Assembly: GCA_003665825.1 (NCBI GenBank) | Contig: QPFY01000001.1 | Span: 799,001 to 863,000, forward strand | Source: Microbotryum silenes-acaulis | Taxonomy: Eukaryota > Basidiomycota > Microbotryomycetes > Microbotryales > Microbotryaceae | DNA: 64,000 bases | Direction: 5' to 3' | Shown: piece by piece, positions 23,301 to 33,793 of the stretch | How the letters are laid out: each line of letters begins with the position of its first letter | Position numbering within the stretch: position 1 is the stretch's first letter | Program-made: the position numbers and the translations under genes | Notes under the pieces: model-generated | Seen by the model: the letters and a program-made list of their open reading frames with translations, nothing else | Database searches by the model: none | What the model was told of the DNA's origin: nothing

Positions 23301-25842
23301 GGGATTTTGTCCGAGGTCCTTGCCGGTACTCGTGGGTCCCTCAAGTGCGACAATGGACGTGTTTTTACCCAGATGTTCACCCTTGATTGGCATCTGAGGA
23401 TCCGGAGCGTCCTTTGGATCGGTGGTCTTTGGATCGGTAGCCTTCGGATCGGTGTCCTTTGGATCGGTGTCCTTGGGTGTGTTCGATGCTCCTGACGACG
23501 AGTTGCGTTCCAATCCGGGATTTTGTCCGAGGTCCTTGCCGGTACTCGTGGGTCCCTCAAGTGCGACAATGGACGTGTTTTTACCGAGATGTTCACCCTT
23601 GATTGGCATCTGAGGATCCGGAGCGTCCTTTGGATCGGTGGTCTTTGGATCGGTAGCCTTCGGATCGGTGTCCTTTGGATCGGTGTCCTTGGGTGTGTTC
23701 GATGCTCCTGACGACGAGTTGCGTTCCAATCCGGGATTTTGTCCGAGGTCCTTGCCGGTACTCGTGGGTCCCTCAAGTGCGACAGTGGAAGTGTTTTTAC
23801 CGAGATGTTCACCCTTGATTGGCATCTGAGGATCCGGAGCGTCCTTTGGATCGGTGTCCTTTGGATCGGTGTCCTTTGGATCGATGTCCTTCGTCGGGTC
23901 GGGAATCATCGTCGTGGGGTTTCCGTCGGTGCCGCCCGTGGTCTTGTTCGACGAGGCCGACGAATCACCTGGAGACGGTTTAGGGACGGGCTCTTGCGAA
24001 ACTGTGACGACCGTGGCCGCAGAACCCGGGTCGTCGTGGGAGTGGGAGAACTTGATGACCACAGGCACGATCGGGTGATCTTGATCCTCGTGGTCCTTGC
24101 CACCGGGATCTTTGGAGGAGTCGGTGACGTTCTTCTTTCCCAGGACGTCTTCACCGTCGGGCAACTTGGCCGAGGGCGACCCGGGCAGAACGGTTTTGGG
24201 CAGGTCGATACCAGCCTGGAGGCCCGTGTCGGTGGGTCCGCCCTTGATGGAGATCACTTTCGAGTGCTTCGAGGATGATGGCTTGTGAGGGTCAGATAAG
24301 TTTCCAAGGGTTCTGGCGTCCGTCGGGTTCAACGAGGCGTTGCTCTTGGATGGCTTGTGACCATCATCGGAGCCGACCAGTTTCACGATCGCAGGAATGA
24401 GCGATGGTTTCTGACCTCCTGAATCGCCCTCGCGGTGATCGCCTTCTTGGTGGCTCTCGTGCTCGTTTGAACCGCCGCCGCCGACTGCCCCACCGAGCAA
24501 ACCCTTCAGCAAGCCCGAATCACCGCCTGCGCCGCCGGTCTGGTTGTGAGGGGCAGAGGTCTCCTTCGGCTCTTTGGGGTCGTCCGGTGCGGGTTTCTCG
24601 GTCTTGGGAGAATCCGGTTTGTTTTGCTTTGATGGTTTGGGCTCGTGGCCGTCCAATCCCGCCGTTTCACTTTTGGTGGTGTCCGCCCTGGCCGGATCCT
24701 CCTTCGAGTGATGCTCCGACGTCTTTCCTATCTTGGTTCCTGGCTCGTCTTCCTTGTCCGCAGAGTCGTTCGTGGGCTGGTCCTTGGGAGTTCCCTTGCT
24801 TTGATTATGGTGCTGGTGCTTGCCTCCGTCCTTGCCGTCGTCGTCCTTGCCCATCTTCTCATCTTGCTTGTCGGTATTGTCGATTTTGTGCTTCCTACCA
24901 ACTACCCCCTTCGGGTGCCTCGACGGATTTCCTGACCTGTCTCCCGAGTTGCCTTTGGGGGTCGAAGGATCCGGATCCGGCTTTCCCAACTTGAGCTTGA
25001 TCCCGGCATGGAGCAGAGGTGTGGTGAGGAGTCCTCCACGGTCGGTACTGGGCTTGCTCTGGTGAGCCTTGGGGATAGATTGGAAATTGACAGATGTGCA
25101 AGGTTGGTGCCCCTTGACGGGACAGAGCGCAGCTTTCGACGACGCCGAAGTCCCGCTGTGGTAGTGAGGTCGTCGGACAGCCAGAGAGCATCAGCGGGAC
25201 TAGTACTATGACTCTTTGATGCAGTACAGCTGCCAACTCACCCGATGACGACGGCATCAAAACTCAAGTTGCCGCTCGAGGTGACCTCGAGGATGACGGT
25301 GTGTTGTGTGTCGGGGCCCAGTTGCGTTTGCGAGAAGAGAGCCGAGGTATTGTTGAGGTCGGATGAGACCGGGGGGACGTCGGCATCTTGTCCATCGACC
25401 TTCACACTGAAATTGGGTTGATCGCTAATTCCAAAGATTGTAACGCTTTCACCTGTTGTCGTGGAAACGACGAGGAAACAGAATAGGGGCGACCATTTTA
25501 GACAGGAGAGGGGTCTCGTGTCAGCGCACCCGGAAATGAGCCCGAATCGCAACACGCGCGCTGAGAGCGCCCCAAGGTCTCACGAGGGCGCATCTGAAAC
25601 TCACCGATGAAATTGAAGGTGGCCGTCGCACCCTTGCCGCTCGTGAGCATCGACGTGTACTGGTAGAATTGATCGTTGACGACTTCCCGCCATAATCCGT
25701 CGAATTTGATCCACGAGTTGGTGTCGTCGGCGTAGTAGGAGGAGTTGCCGCCGTCACCGGCCTGAGCGCGAACCAGTCGCACCGCCAGACATGACAACCC
25801 GATCGCGCCAAGGAAAGCGCCGCGAGCGCTTCGTATAAGCAT
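20349..25842 (-). CDS. Single-pass surface protein with signal peptide and expanded Lys/Asp/Pro repeats
   Basis: Transcript-order exons 25842-25605, 25452-25242, 25047-21556 and 21474-20349 give 1688 residues. A signal peptide (about residues 1-26, MLIRSARGAFLGAIGL) precedes a 120-residue extracellular beta-rich domain with FNFIGESVTIFGISD. Next comes ~1150 residues of low-complexity Lys/Asp/Pro/Ser/Thr sequence. One transmembrane helix follows at about 1376-1397 (AMAGGLCGAMAGAGILFALL), then a ~290-residue cytoplasmic tail. The architecture recalls basidiomycete plasma-membrane proteins with an ectodomain, mucin-like stalk and SKG6-like helix. Function is unknown; wall sensing or adhesion is inference. 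The stalk holds seven ~70-residue repeats. Intron 2 (194 nt, CCCAG acceptor at 25048) is the least certain join. A GAG acceptor eight bases upstream also keeps frame. Confidence 0.75.
22325..23840 (-). repeat. Coding minisatellite: seven ~210-bp units with nested 15-bp repeats
   Basis: The minus strand encodes seven copies of a unit built on DAPDPQMPIKGEHLGKNTS, then VALEGPTSTGKDLGQNPGLE and RNSSSGASNTP. Between units, a 15-bp repeat encodes KDTDP, KATDP or KTTDP. Its copy number varies, from a single copy up to about 14 at 22630-22825, where KDTDP itself repeats 11 times. Unit-to-unit identity is near perfect at DNA level, including synonymous sites, which points to recent expansion or gene conversion. 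Antisense frames here are shadows. Confidence 0.9.
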
Positions 25843-27916
25843 CGTGCGTCGTCACTGTCGTCGTCGGAGAGAGATGGGGAAGGGGGGATGGCACAGTCTT
25901 CCGGAGACTTTTGAGGGTTCAAGCGAGTGTAGTATTTGGGTACGATACAGTTCAAATGCAGCGCGTGGAGGGAGACCAAGGGGCGAGGCGGCGGCAGCGT
26001 TGACTAGTGCGTTTCATTCAATTCAGGGGCCACTCTGGGCCGCTTGTCCTTTGTGTCACACGCGCGGCAGTTGGTAACTCGGTCCAGTTAGTCCAGACAA
26101 AGCCCCCCATCGCCCCACCATCTAGCGCATCAACGAACCCCACTCCCGTGTAAAGATGGGGTCAGGTACAAAGTCGAGAGAGTAATGCATTGTCTCTTCC
26201 CTAGAGTCGAATCCTCGAATGCCCGCACGCTCTGACGCACGAAGTTCAACCTTGGGGGAGGGCTTTCTTGACCCGTGATTGACCTCCTCCCCATCAATGC
26301 TCGTCGCCTCGCTCGCTTGATCCGTACTCGTATCTTCACAGCTTCGATCATCGTCATGATTCCACCATCTGCATATCCCACGCCTTGGTGGGTACCCTAG
26401 CGTGCTTTGGTCGTCTCTCCTCAAGTGAAGTTCGTCTCGTGCTCCTGAGAAACAGGAGCCGGGTCGTCCCACCCAACGATTGAGCAGCGTTTCGTTAGTC
26501 TTGGTCGACCTGAATTCTTCGGGAAGGGCTGCGCGCCATCCTGTTGTGTGAGGCTCCCACACTTGACGAGCCGCAGGGATCTCGACGCGCTGACTCGGTA
26601 ACCAGTCGCTCTTACGACCGACTCGTCGAGGCTGAACACCGCGGCCGCCAGCGTCTCCAGCCTCGATACGACTTTACTGACAATCTTTTAGACGCCGTTT
26701 CTCGGGCAGCTTGTGGCTCTGGTTTCAGCTCTGGCGATCCCGGGAAACCCTCGATCACTTAGCGTGTCACCTGCCTTGGCGATTTCGCAGGTCTCGGTCT
26801 CGGCGTTGCTACTCGGAGCGAAGGTGCGTGACGTCACGGTCCTACCCTAAGCACCGACTTTGTCCGTGCATTTTGTAGAGCTTGACCAGTATTGGAGACA
26901 GGCCAACCAGATAAACGAAGCCTCGACGCTTCGTGGCCACCGTCCTGCTTCGCTACGTCCCGGCCCGGCTACGCCGCTGGGGACGAGGCGGGCGCTCATC
27001 GCCGCAAGTCCGTCGATCGGTAGTATTTCGTAGCTTTCACGCAGTCTCGGAATACTCGATGGACACTAAAACAAAGCTTCTTTGATCCCAAACCGAGAGG
27101 AAGAGAGCGTCCACAGTCTCGGGGAGCAGATCTACAACTTAAAGGAGACGAACCGAGCTAACCCAGCCCTGTCTCTCTACGCCTCGGGATGGAATGATAC
27201 CGGGTTGAAAGGACTTGAAGAGCTCACATCGCGTGTATACACAAGATGTCCCTGGTCATTGTCACCCAGCAGGACCAAGAAGACCACTGCGAGTTGGGTT
27301 CGAGCATCGAAGCCTCTATGGCTGACTTCGTCGGGGTTCCAGCCCTCCACCGTGGTGACGGCGTTATTGTGCCGACATATTGCGCCGACAACGCGTCAAC
27401 ACTTATTTTGTCACCGATGGACTCGTCAGTCAGTGCTGAGCCATCCCTGGACGAAGTGCAGAACTTCATCCTGGACGGCCGAAGAGCTTGGAATCTCGTG
27501 ACTCGGATAATTCCTCCATCGGTCCCGGCCCGGCGTACTTCCAGTGATGGAAGTGCGCAGGCTTGCAGCCCGGCCTTAGGTACCTATCGGCGTCCCAATG
27601 CGGATCGCGCAATGAACAGGGTGGCAGGGTCGATGTTACCTATAACATGTCGAGGTTGGATGTACCGAATTTGCATTGCCTCCCCGCAGCCGTCTCGCTC
27701 CCTTTTAATTGAAACTGCGTCCTGCCCTTGAGCCGGCCTACTCCGCCGCGCGATCGCTGATCAGGCAGGATCAGACGCGATCGGCGCTCATAGCTCCGCC
27801 AGAGAGCTAGAGAGAGCTCATCGGCCTCCGAGGCTGGCGCGTGGGTCAACGTCAACGTTGAGGTCGGCCCCCGCCTCGCCCCTTCCTTCGCCGACCCCTA
27901 TCAACACCCGCGCGAT
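25843..27916. other. 2.1 kb intergenic region between divergent genes
   Basis: No gene with credible splicing was found. The left end must hold the promoter of the surface-protein gene and the right end that of SKN7. A possible retroelement scrap at 27246-27530 is listed separately. Small open frames on both strands around 26120-26640 and 27080-27500 have no recognisable domain. Confidence 0.5.
27246..27530 (+). pseudogene. Possible retrotransposon-derived fragment
   Basis: An open frame begins MSLVIVTQQDQEDHCELG and continues VPALHRGDGVIVPTYCADNAS then TLILSP. The arrangement 'G..V.VPT.YC..AS.TLLSP' resembles the segment after the protease of fungal Copia-type polyproteins. It lacks flanking gag, integrase or reverse-transcriptase sequence. 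The call rests on pattern memory alone and may be wrong. Confidence 0.25.
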
Positions 27917-30503
27917 ATGCATCGTCAGCACCCGAATCTCCACCATTCAGTACAACCACAACGCCAAGGCCCGCCTCCGATGGAACGACAGGGCGTCGTC
28001 GCAGCCGACGAGGACGAGGAGGAGGATGTCGATGTCGACGTCAAGGTCGGCGTCGGCGACTGTGCTGCGAACAACGGCGCCAAGGAGGCCAAGGGCGGCG
28101 CGAGTGAATTCGTTAAAAAGTTGTACAAGTGCGTACCAAGTGGAGGGAGGGGAGGGGATGAAATCGCTTTGGCTTCGTGTAGGGTCCTAGGGGTCGTGGG
28201 GGACATTGGGGCGGCGGGCTGCGCGATCCGTCCCTCGTCCCCACTTACGAGAAGGCTCGATCGAAGCCGCTTCCCGGGAGTGGGATGGCCAGGTCCTGCT
28301 TGTGGTTAATCGTCGTCATGCTTGCAAAGATGCTTTACGGTGGTTACTACGGGGGCTGTACCGACGGCCTTCGCCCAAGCTGTGCGGAGAAGGCTGACCC
28401 GCCCCCCCCTCCTTTGCTCCTTTGCTGGACCACAGAATGTTGGAGGATCCTTCCTTTTCAGACATCGTTGCGTGGGGCTACACTGGGGACTCGTTTATTG
28501 TCAAGGTAGGTCGTTGCCGTCGGTCTCTGGGTACGCGAGCGCTAAAACCCGCCGCTGGGCTTTGCCCGCACAGGATATGCACAAATTTACGAACGACATA
28601 CTGCCGATGCACTTTAAACATTCAAACTTTGCAAGCTTCGTTCGCCAGTTGAACAAGTACCAATACCGTAAAGTACCGAGAAACAACGAAGATGGGCAGC
28701 ACGGAGAACACGTGAGTCCGAATTCTCCGAGGGGCGCGAGGAAACCGCTCACTGGACTGTGCCCATTGCTCTCAACAGACTTGGGAATTTAAGCATCCCG
28801 ACTTCAGAGCTGGCATGAAGGATTCTTTGGATGTCATCAAGGTCAGTTTGCTGCTTGCGCACTCGCGCGATTGACGAGGACTGATCGAGATAACCCTTTA
28901 CGCCCCCCACTGCACAGCGCAAAGCCCCGGCCGTACGCAGAGGCGCAGGAGCTGCTGTTGCATCTACATCGGAAGGTGTCTCGCCCGCTCCTGAAGCGGG
29001 TCATACTGGCTCCATGGGAGACCTGAATGCGATCCACCATCAACTGGACCAGCTTCATCGCTCGCATTCCAACATGCAACAGCACATGAACAACATCTCA
29101 CAGGACTACCAAGCCGTGATCAGAGAGATGATGAACTTTCAGCGCAATATGGTCGCCCAAGATCAATTGATGCAGAACCTTATCCAGTACCTGATCAACC
29201 TCGAGGCCGGTGCGTCGCGATGCACCCCTATCATGTGCGTGTTTTTTGGCGCCTGAGCCGGAAGCTAACGACGCTAGCTACTTCGGTACACAGACCAAAG
29301 CGCCGCCGCCAACGGTGGTCAGGATCGTAACGTCCCCTTCACTCCTTCGACGCAGGCCAAGAAGCTCATCTCGTCCTACACTGAAGTCGCGCGCGCGTCG
29401 TACCACCAAATGGCCGACTTGTCGCGACGCGCTTCGCTCTCCGGGAGTAACTTTCCGCCGATCCCGCCGCCCCCGCCCGAGTTTGGTCAGTTGGACGTTC
29501 CGGGCTCGACGGGACTGAGGCGAGGTGATGGGTCCGGGGATGCGAGGGATGCGAGGAACCTGCAGGGGATCAGCCACGCTCAATCGCGACCGAGTCCCCA
29601 GGGGCAGCAACCACAATCCTCGGGCCAGTCGAAGGCCCAACAGCCCGATACCACCGGCAAGCAGTCGAACGTACCCGCATCGTCGTCCGATGCCCACACG
29701 GCGCGCAAGCTCGCCTATGTACCCGGATGGGCCGTCCCACCGCGCGTGTTGCTCGTCGAGGATGATGCGGTGTGCCGCAAGCTGTCGAGCAAGTTCTTGG
29801 AGGTGTTTGGGTGCCAGATCGACGTCGCCGTCGACGGCGTCAGTGCGGTCAACAAGGTGCGTGGGTTCAGGCGTTCTTCTTCGATGCGCACAAACTCATC
29901 AAGGGAGTTTGAATTGCTTTGCAGATGAATATGCAGAAATACGATCTCGTCCTCATGGACATTGTAATGCCCAATCTCGATGGTGAGTTAGAGAGGCGTT
30001 TCGAGCGACTATATCTGTTGCTCACCCGTTGTAATCTCGGGATGGCAGGTGTTTCCGCGACATCCTTGATTCGGCAGTTCGATCCAATGACCCCAATCAT
30101 CTCGATGACGTCCAACTCGGGCCCAAACGACATCATGACGTACTTCTCACACGGCATGAACGATATCCTCCCCAAGCCCTTCACCAAAGAAGGTCTGCTC
30201 GGTATGCTCGAGAAGCACTTGATCCACCTCAAGGTGATGCAACAGATGGCCGAGATCCCCCGTGCCCTCGGCTTCACCGACAATCAGATCCAGGACGCTC
30301 TTGCCGGTGCGGTCTCGGACGAAGGCACGATCAACAATCCGTTCTCATCGATGGGCATCTCGGACCACGACTACGTCGAGATGCTGCAAGGGATCGCGAT
30401 GGAGAAGGAAGGCAAGAGAGGTTTGGAGGTCGTGCAGGGCGATGAGCGGGAGGGCAAGCGCGCGAGGTTTCAAGAGGTCTCGATGGGACAGCAGATGGCG
30501 TAA
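27917..30503 (+). CDS. SKN7: Skn7-type transcription factor: HSF DNA-binding domain plus response-regulator receiver
   Basis: Eight exons, 27917-28128, 28436-28505, 28574-28711, 28779-28841, 28918-29209, 29294-29856, 29925-29982 and 30049-30503, give 616 residues. The HSF-type DNA-binding domain covers about residues 62-150 (EFVKKLYKMLEDPSF, FKHSNFASFVRQLNKY). A coiled coil follows at about 180-260 (DQLHRSHSNMQQHMNNIS). A receiver domain then spans about 405-525 with LLVEDDAVCRKLSSKFLEVF, phosphoacceptor Asp458 in LVLMDIVMPNLDG, MTSNSG and the conserved Lys in DILPKPF. In fungi Skn7/Prr1 receives phosphate from the Sln1-Ypd1 type phosphorelay and drives oxidative- and wall-stress genes. Residues after LNKY (QYRKVPRNN) differ from the usual DFHKVR. 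Intron 1 is long (307 nt). Confidence 0.93.
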
Positions 30504-31273
30504 GGGCGAGAGGACACGATTTTTATACACGTGATGTGCTGCTATCTTTTGGCGGCTTTTCCGATACGATATCATTACCCTCGGGGCGTGCTTGCTTGTC
30601 CGGGCCATATCGAGATATTGAGGGTCCACTCGGTGCGACTACGTAGCATTGCACTGCCGCGGAGGGGTGGTCGAGGTGGACGATGGGTTCTCTTTCCTGT
30701 TTGTATTGATTCTGGTTGTGTCAAGCTTCTCTGTAATAGCCATTGATCCAAATTCTTGTGATCCTTGGGAAGCTGGGATCAAGCTCCTCGCAAATTGAAA
30801 CGGAAGCGGACTCCTGCTAGGAAGTAGTTCCGAGAGACGTTTGCCCCGGCCCACTCGTATGCGCTGCACGGAATTTGCGACGAATGAATTATCGTGTATC
30901 TACGCGACACCCATGCAACGCGCTTGCAGTGAAAATCCAGCTTTGCAGCCGCAATGGCTGGCTTAGGCCGGTCCTCTTCTTCGCCGAGCAGCAGCGAGAA
31001 TCTAAAATCGAAGGGATAGTATGGCCATCACTTGATGTCGGCAAGACTACTTTACGCTTTTACGTAGCCTCATGTGCATTTGGTCAAAGCACTCTTTACA
31101 GTCAGTGGTGGATGAACATGCGAGCAGTGATTCGTTCGTTTCGTTATGTCGTGGTACAAGAGGGACACAGTAGAATACAGCATCTGATAGGACAACTCGA
31201 TGAACGTCAGCACCATGATGCAACACTGTAGGTGCCCCCTTTGACGTGGAGGCACTCACCAGTCCAGGTAGGC
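30504..31273. other. Convergent intergenic region
   Basis: 770 bp between the SKN7 stop and the PET100 stop. Nothing coding is convincing on either strand. AT content is moderately raised, consistent with 3' UTR sequence. Confidence 0.5.
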
Positions 31274-31726
31274 TTAAACCCTCGGCGATTGTGCGTTCGC
31301 TATTGTAGGTGCCGTGGTGGTCGTCGAGGTGTTCCTTTCATCCCTCTTCTTCAGCCTTTCCTCCCTCATCTTGGCCAGCTGATCCTTGAGCTCGGATGGT
31401 GTTTGAGCCGGTGCGATCTGCAAGGGCAGCGAGCAGGAATCAGATCAGGCCACGCGAACGTGTCAGGGGCGACCTAAATCGAGCTGTGGCTTGACGTTTT
31501 ACGTACCTGAGGCAAGTCATCTTTGCGGTAGTTCGATCGAAGCGGGCCGACGTACTGTTCGTACCAATCCGGATCGCCGTAATGGAGCATCGCAGCGATC
31601 GGAATAAAGACGTCTATCCGCGGTTACGACAGATTCCACCCGTCAACAACAGGATCAAGTGTTTCTGGATAGGACGGAGAGCTCACAAAGTCCAAATTTG
31701 AAGAGTTCGAGCTGTGCGGGTGCCAT
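31274..31726 (-). CDS. PET100: Cytochrome c oxidase assembly factor Pet100 homologue
   Basis: Three exons, in transcript order 31726-31687, 31613-31507 and 31417-31274, give 96 residues. The product begins MAPAQLELFKFGLYVFIPIA, then AMLHYGDPDWYEQYVGPLR. An N-terminal LE.FKFG..VF.P..M segment followed by a DPDWY motif is the Pet100 signature. Pet100 is a small inner-membrane protein that helps subunits of complex IV come together in mitochondria. The hydrophobic stretch GLYVFIPIAAMLHY serves as its single membrane anchor. The C-terminal 35 residues are charged (MREERLKKRDE). Length is close to the family norm. The start codon lies 262 bp from the divergent SRP40 start, so a shared promoter is likely. 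Confidence 0.85.
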
Positions 31727-31988
31727 CGTGTGTGTGTCGCGAATGCGAGGTCGTGTTCGAAGGTCAAGCAGCGGAGTTCGCGTCGGACCCGAAACGAGCG
31801 GCAACGAGAGGTAACGTCACCGCGCGGGCAGGCACGGGCTGGCACGGGCCACTAAAAGTCGCGGGCTCAGACTGGCTCAGTTCCTCCGCAGGCCCGCAAG
31901 GAACGAAGCTCCGCAACCGATCTCCGCGCTGTGTGCTCCTGCCTTTGACACTAGCGCTCTCCCCTCAATCTCATCAACGCTTGGCAGG
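31727..31988. promoter_or_regulatory. Bidirectional promoter region, PET100 / SRP40
   Basis: The two ATGs are 262 bp apart and divergent. The interval has CT-rich sequence on the SRP40 side (CTTTGACACTAGCGCTCTCC) and no room for separate long promoters. Sharing of elements is inferred from spacing only. Confidence 0.45.
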
Positions 31989-33441
31989 ATGGACGCCAAA
32001 ACAGAAGCACTGCACCGTAAGCGATCCACCCTTTCTTCCATTCGAGATTAGCCGACTGACCCCCTCCCTATCCCTCCTCGAACCACTTCGCACCGACCTC
32101 CCTTCGATCTCACCAGAAACCCACTCGCACATCCACCTCTTCCTCCTCTCGCACAACCTCCCCAAAACGGCCTCGGCTCTATCCAAGGAGTTGCTCAAGA
32201 ATGGCACCCCTTTGATCACCGACCAACTCGATCCTCGACCGAGCGAAGGCGCCTTGTTGGCTCTGTTGAAGGCTAAAGTGGATTTGAATAGGGCGTGAGT
32301 GGGCCATCTGAGCATAAAGGGGGTGATGGGGATGTTGTACTGACGACATCCGAGAATGGTTCGCAGTAAGCGATCTTCGAAGGAAAAGGAGACGAAAAAG
32401 GCAGCCGACGTCCTCTCCGACTCGGACGATTCGGCCGATTCGGACGATTCTTCCGACGAGCAGGAAGCTTCCAAAGTCGCACCCAAGGCAAAGGACACGA
32501 AAGCCGCTGTGAACAGAGCAGAATCATCGGACTCGAGCTCGTCTTCCGATTCGAGCTCGAATTCGGATTCGGATTCGTCCGAGGACGAAGAGGAGGATGA
32601 GAAGCCAACGACTTTGGTCGGCAAGGTCGTCGACAAGGTCAAGAAGGTGGCCAAGGCTGTTGCAGAAGAAATTGCCGTACTCGAAAAACCATCGACATCA
32701 GCAAAGAAATCCGAGACGGCTTCTGATTCCGACGACTCGTCGGACGATTCGAGCGACGAGGAGGACAAGGAGAAGAAGGTCCCGGTCAATGCCACAGCAG
32801 CCAAAGTCGTCGAGGCCGTAGCACCGAAAGCGACTTCCAACAAACGCAAGGCCGCCGAGTCGTCCTCCGACTCAGATTCCGGTTCCGACTCGAGCTCGTC
32901 CGATTCCGGTTCGTCCTCCTCTTCCTCTTCCGACTCAGATTCGGACTCTTCCTCCGACTCTGATGCGGAATTCAAAGCTAAACCGACCAAGAAGAAGCAA
33001 AAAGTCGTTGCATCTCCTAAAGCACCCGAACCTGTCTCCTTGCCCCCACCTGTACTCGCTGTTGTTTCACCTAAACCCACGACCCCTCTTGCGAATGGTA
33101 TCAACGGAGGGAATAAGAAGAAGGAACGTGTTGTCAATGCCCCGTTCCGACGGGTCAAGGCGGAGGAGGTGACCTTTGCGGATCCGAGGTTGAAGGATAA
33201 CTCGTTTGCGGCTAGGGCGAGTGATCTCGTCTTTAACTTTTTCATTTTCGATCGCTGACCAAATTCATTTCTGGTTGTTCAGCCCGCCGGGATGTCGGAT
33301 TACGGCGCCAAAGCTTCTGCCGATCTTCTCGTCACGCGAGGGAAAGGGTTCACCAAGGAAAAGAACAAGAAGAAGAGGGGGAGTTACCGAGGTGGCGATA
33401 TCACGATGGAGAGCCACTCGATCAAGTTTAACTATGATTAA
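31989..33441 (+). CDS. SRP40: Srp40/Nopp140-like nucleolar protein with LisH head
   Basis: Exons 31989-32016, 32117-32294, 32367-33228 and 33283-33441 give 408 residues. A LisH-like segment (residues ~10-55, LFLLSHNLPKTASALSKEL) is followed by ~180 residues of acidic Ser/Asp/Glu clusters alternating with basic KK/KAA stretches, the Nopp140 pattern. The conserved C-terminal SRP40 domain is unmistakable: PFRRVKAEEVTFADPRLKDN, then YGAKASADLLVTRGKGFTKE and GSYRGGDITMESHSIKF. Nopp140/Srp40 is a snoRNP chaperone of the nucleolus and Cajal bodies, heavily phosphorylated by CK2; the many SDSD/SSDE sites fit this. The last intron needs a GTCTTT donor (33229), because the nearby GTGATC (33221) breaks frame. 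Confidence 0.88.
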
Positions 33442-33793
33442 TTGGGTTCGGGGCCGCATGGGATAACTTAGTTGCGGTGGTGGCGTACCGTTGTGGTGTT
33501 CATTGTCTGGGCGGTCGTGTCTATTCTCTCGCATCGTGTAATTTAAAGTTGTTTTTTATTCGCACCCAGTGAAAATCAATCGAAAATCTGATACTAGACC
33601 CATGCAAGTAATGCTCTGTCCCTGCTTTTATGCGAACCATCACTATGCGCTCCCTCAAAGGATTGTGCCCAACCTGTCTCAGGGGAAGAAGAGAGCAACA
33701 GAATTGGACGACTCAGTTCAAATTATCCATACCCAAAGAACGAGACTCACCCTCCCTCCCCACTCGACCACCACCATCACCGTATGAGCCAGC
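33442..33793. other. Convergent 3' intergenic region
   Basis: 352 bp between the SRP40 and AHA1 stop codons. No coding signal is seen. Confidence 0.5.

Noticed and set aside
22524..23829. Plus-strand frames of repeated W-I-G-V-L and G-S-V-S-F residues
   Set aside because: These are antisense shadows of the 15-bp coding repeat of the minus-strand surface protein.
33221..33282. GTGATC donor for the last SRP40 intron
   Set aside because: It is out of phase with the conserved YGAKASADLLVTRG exon; the donor at 33229 fits.
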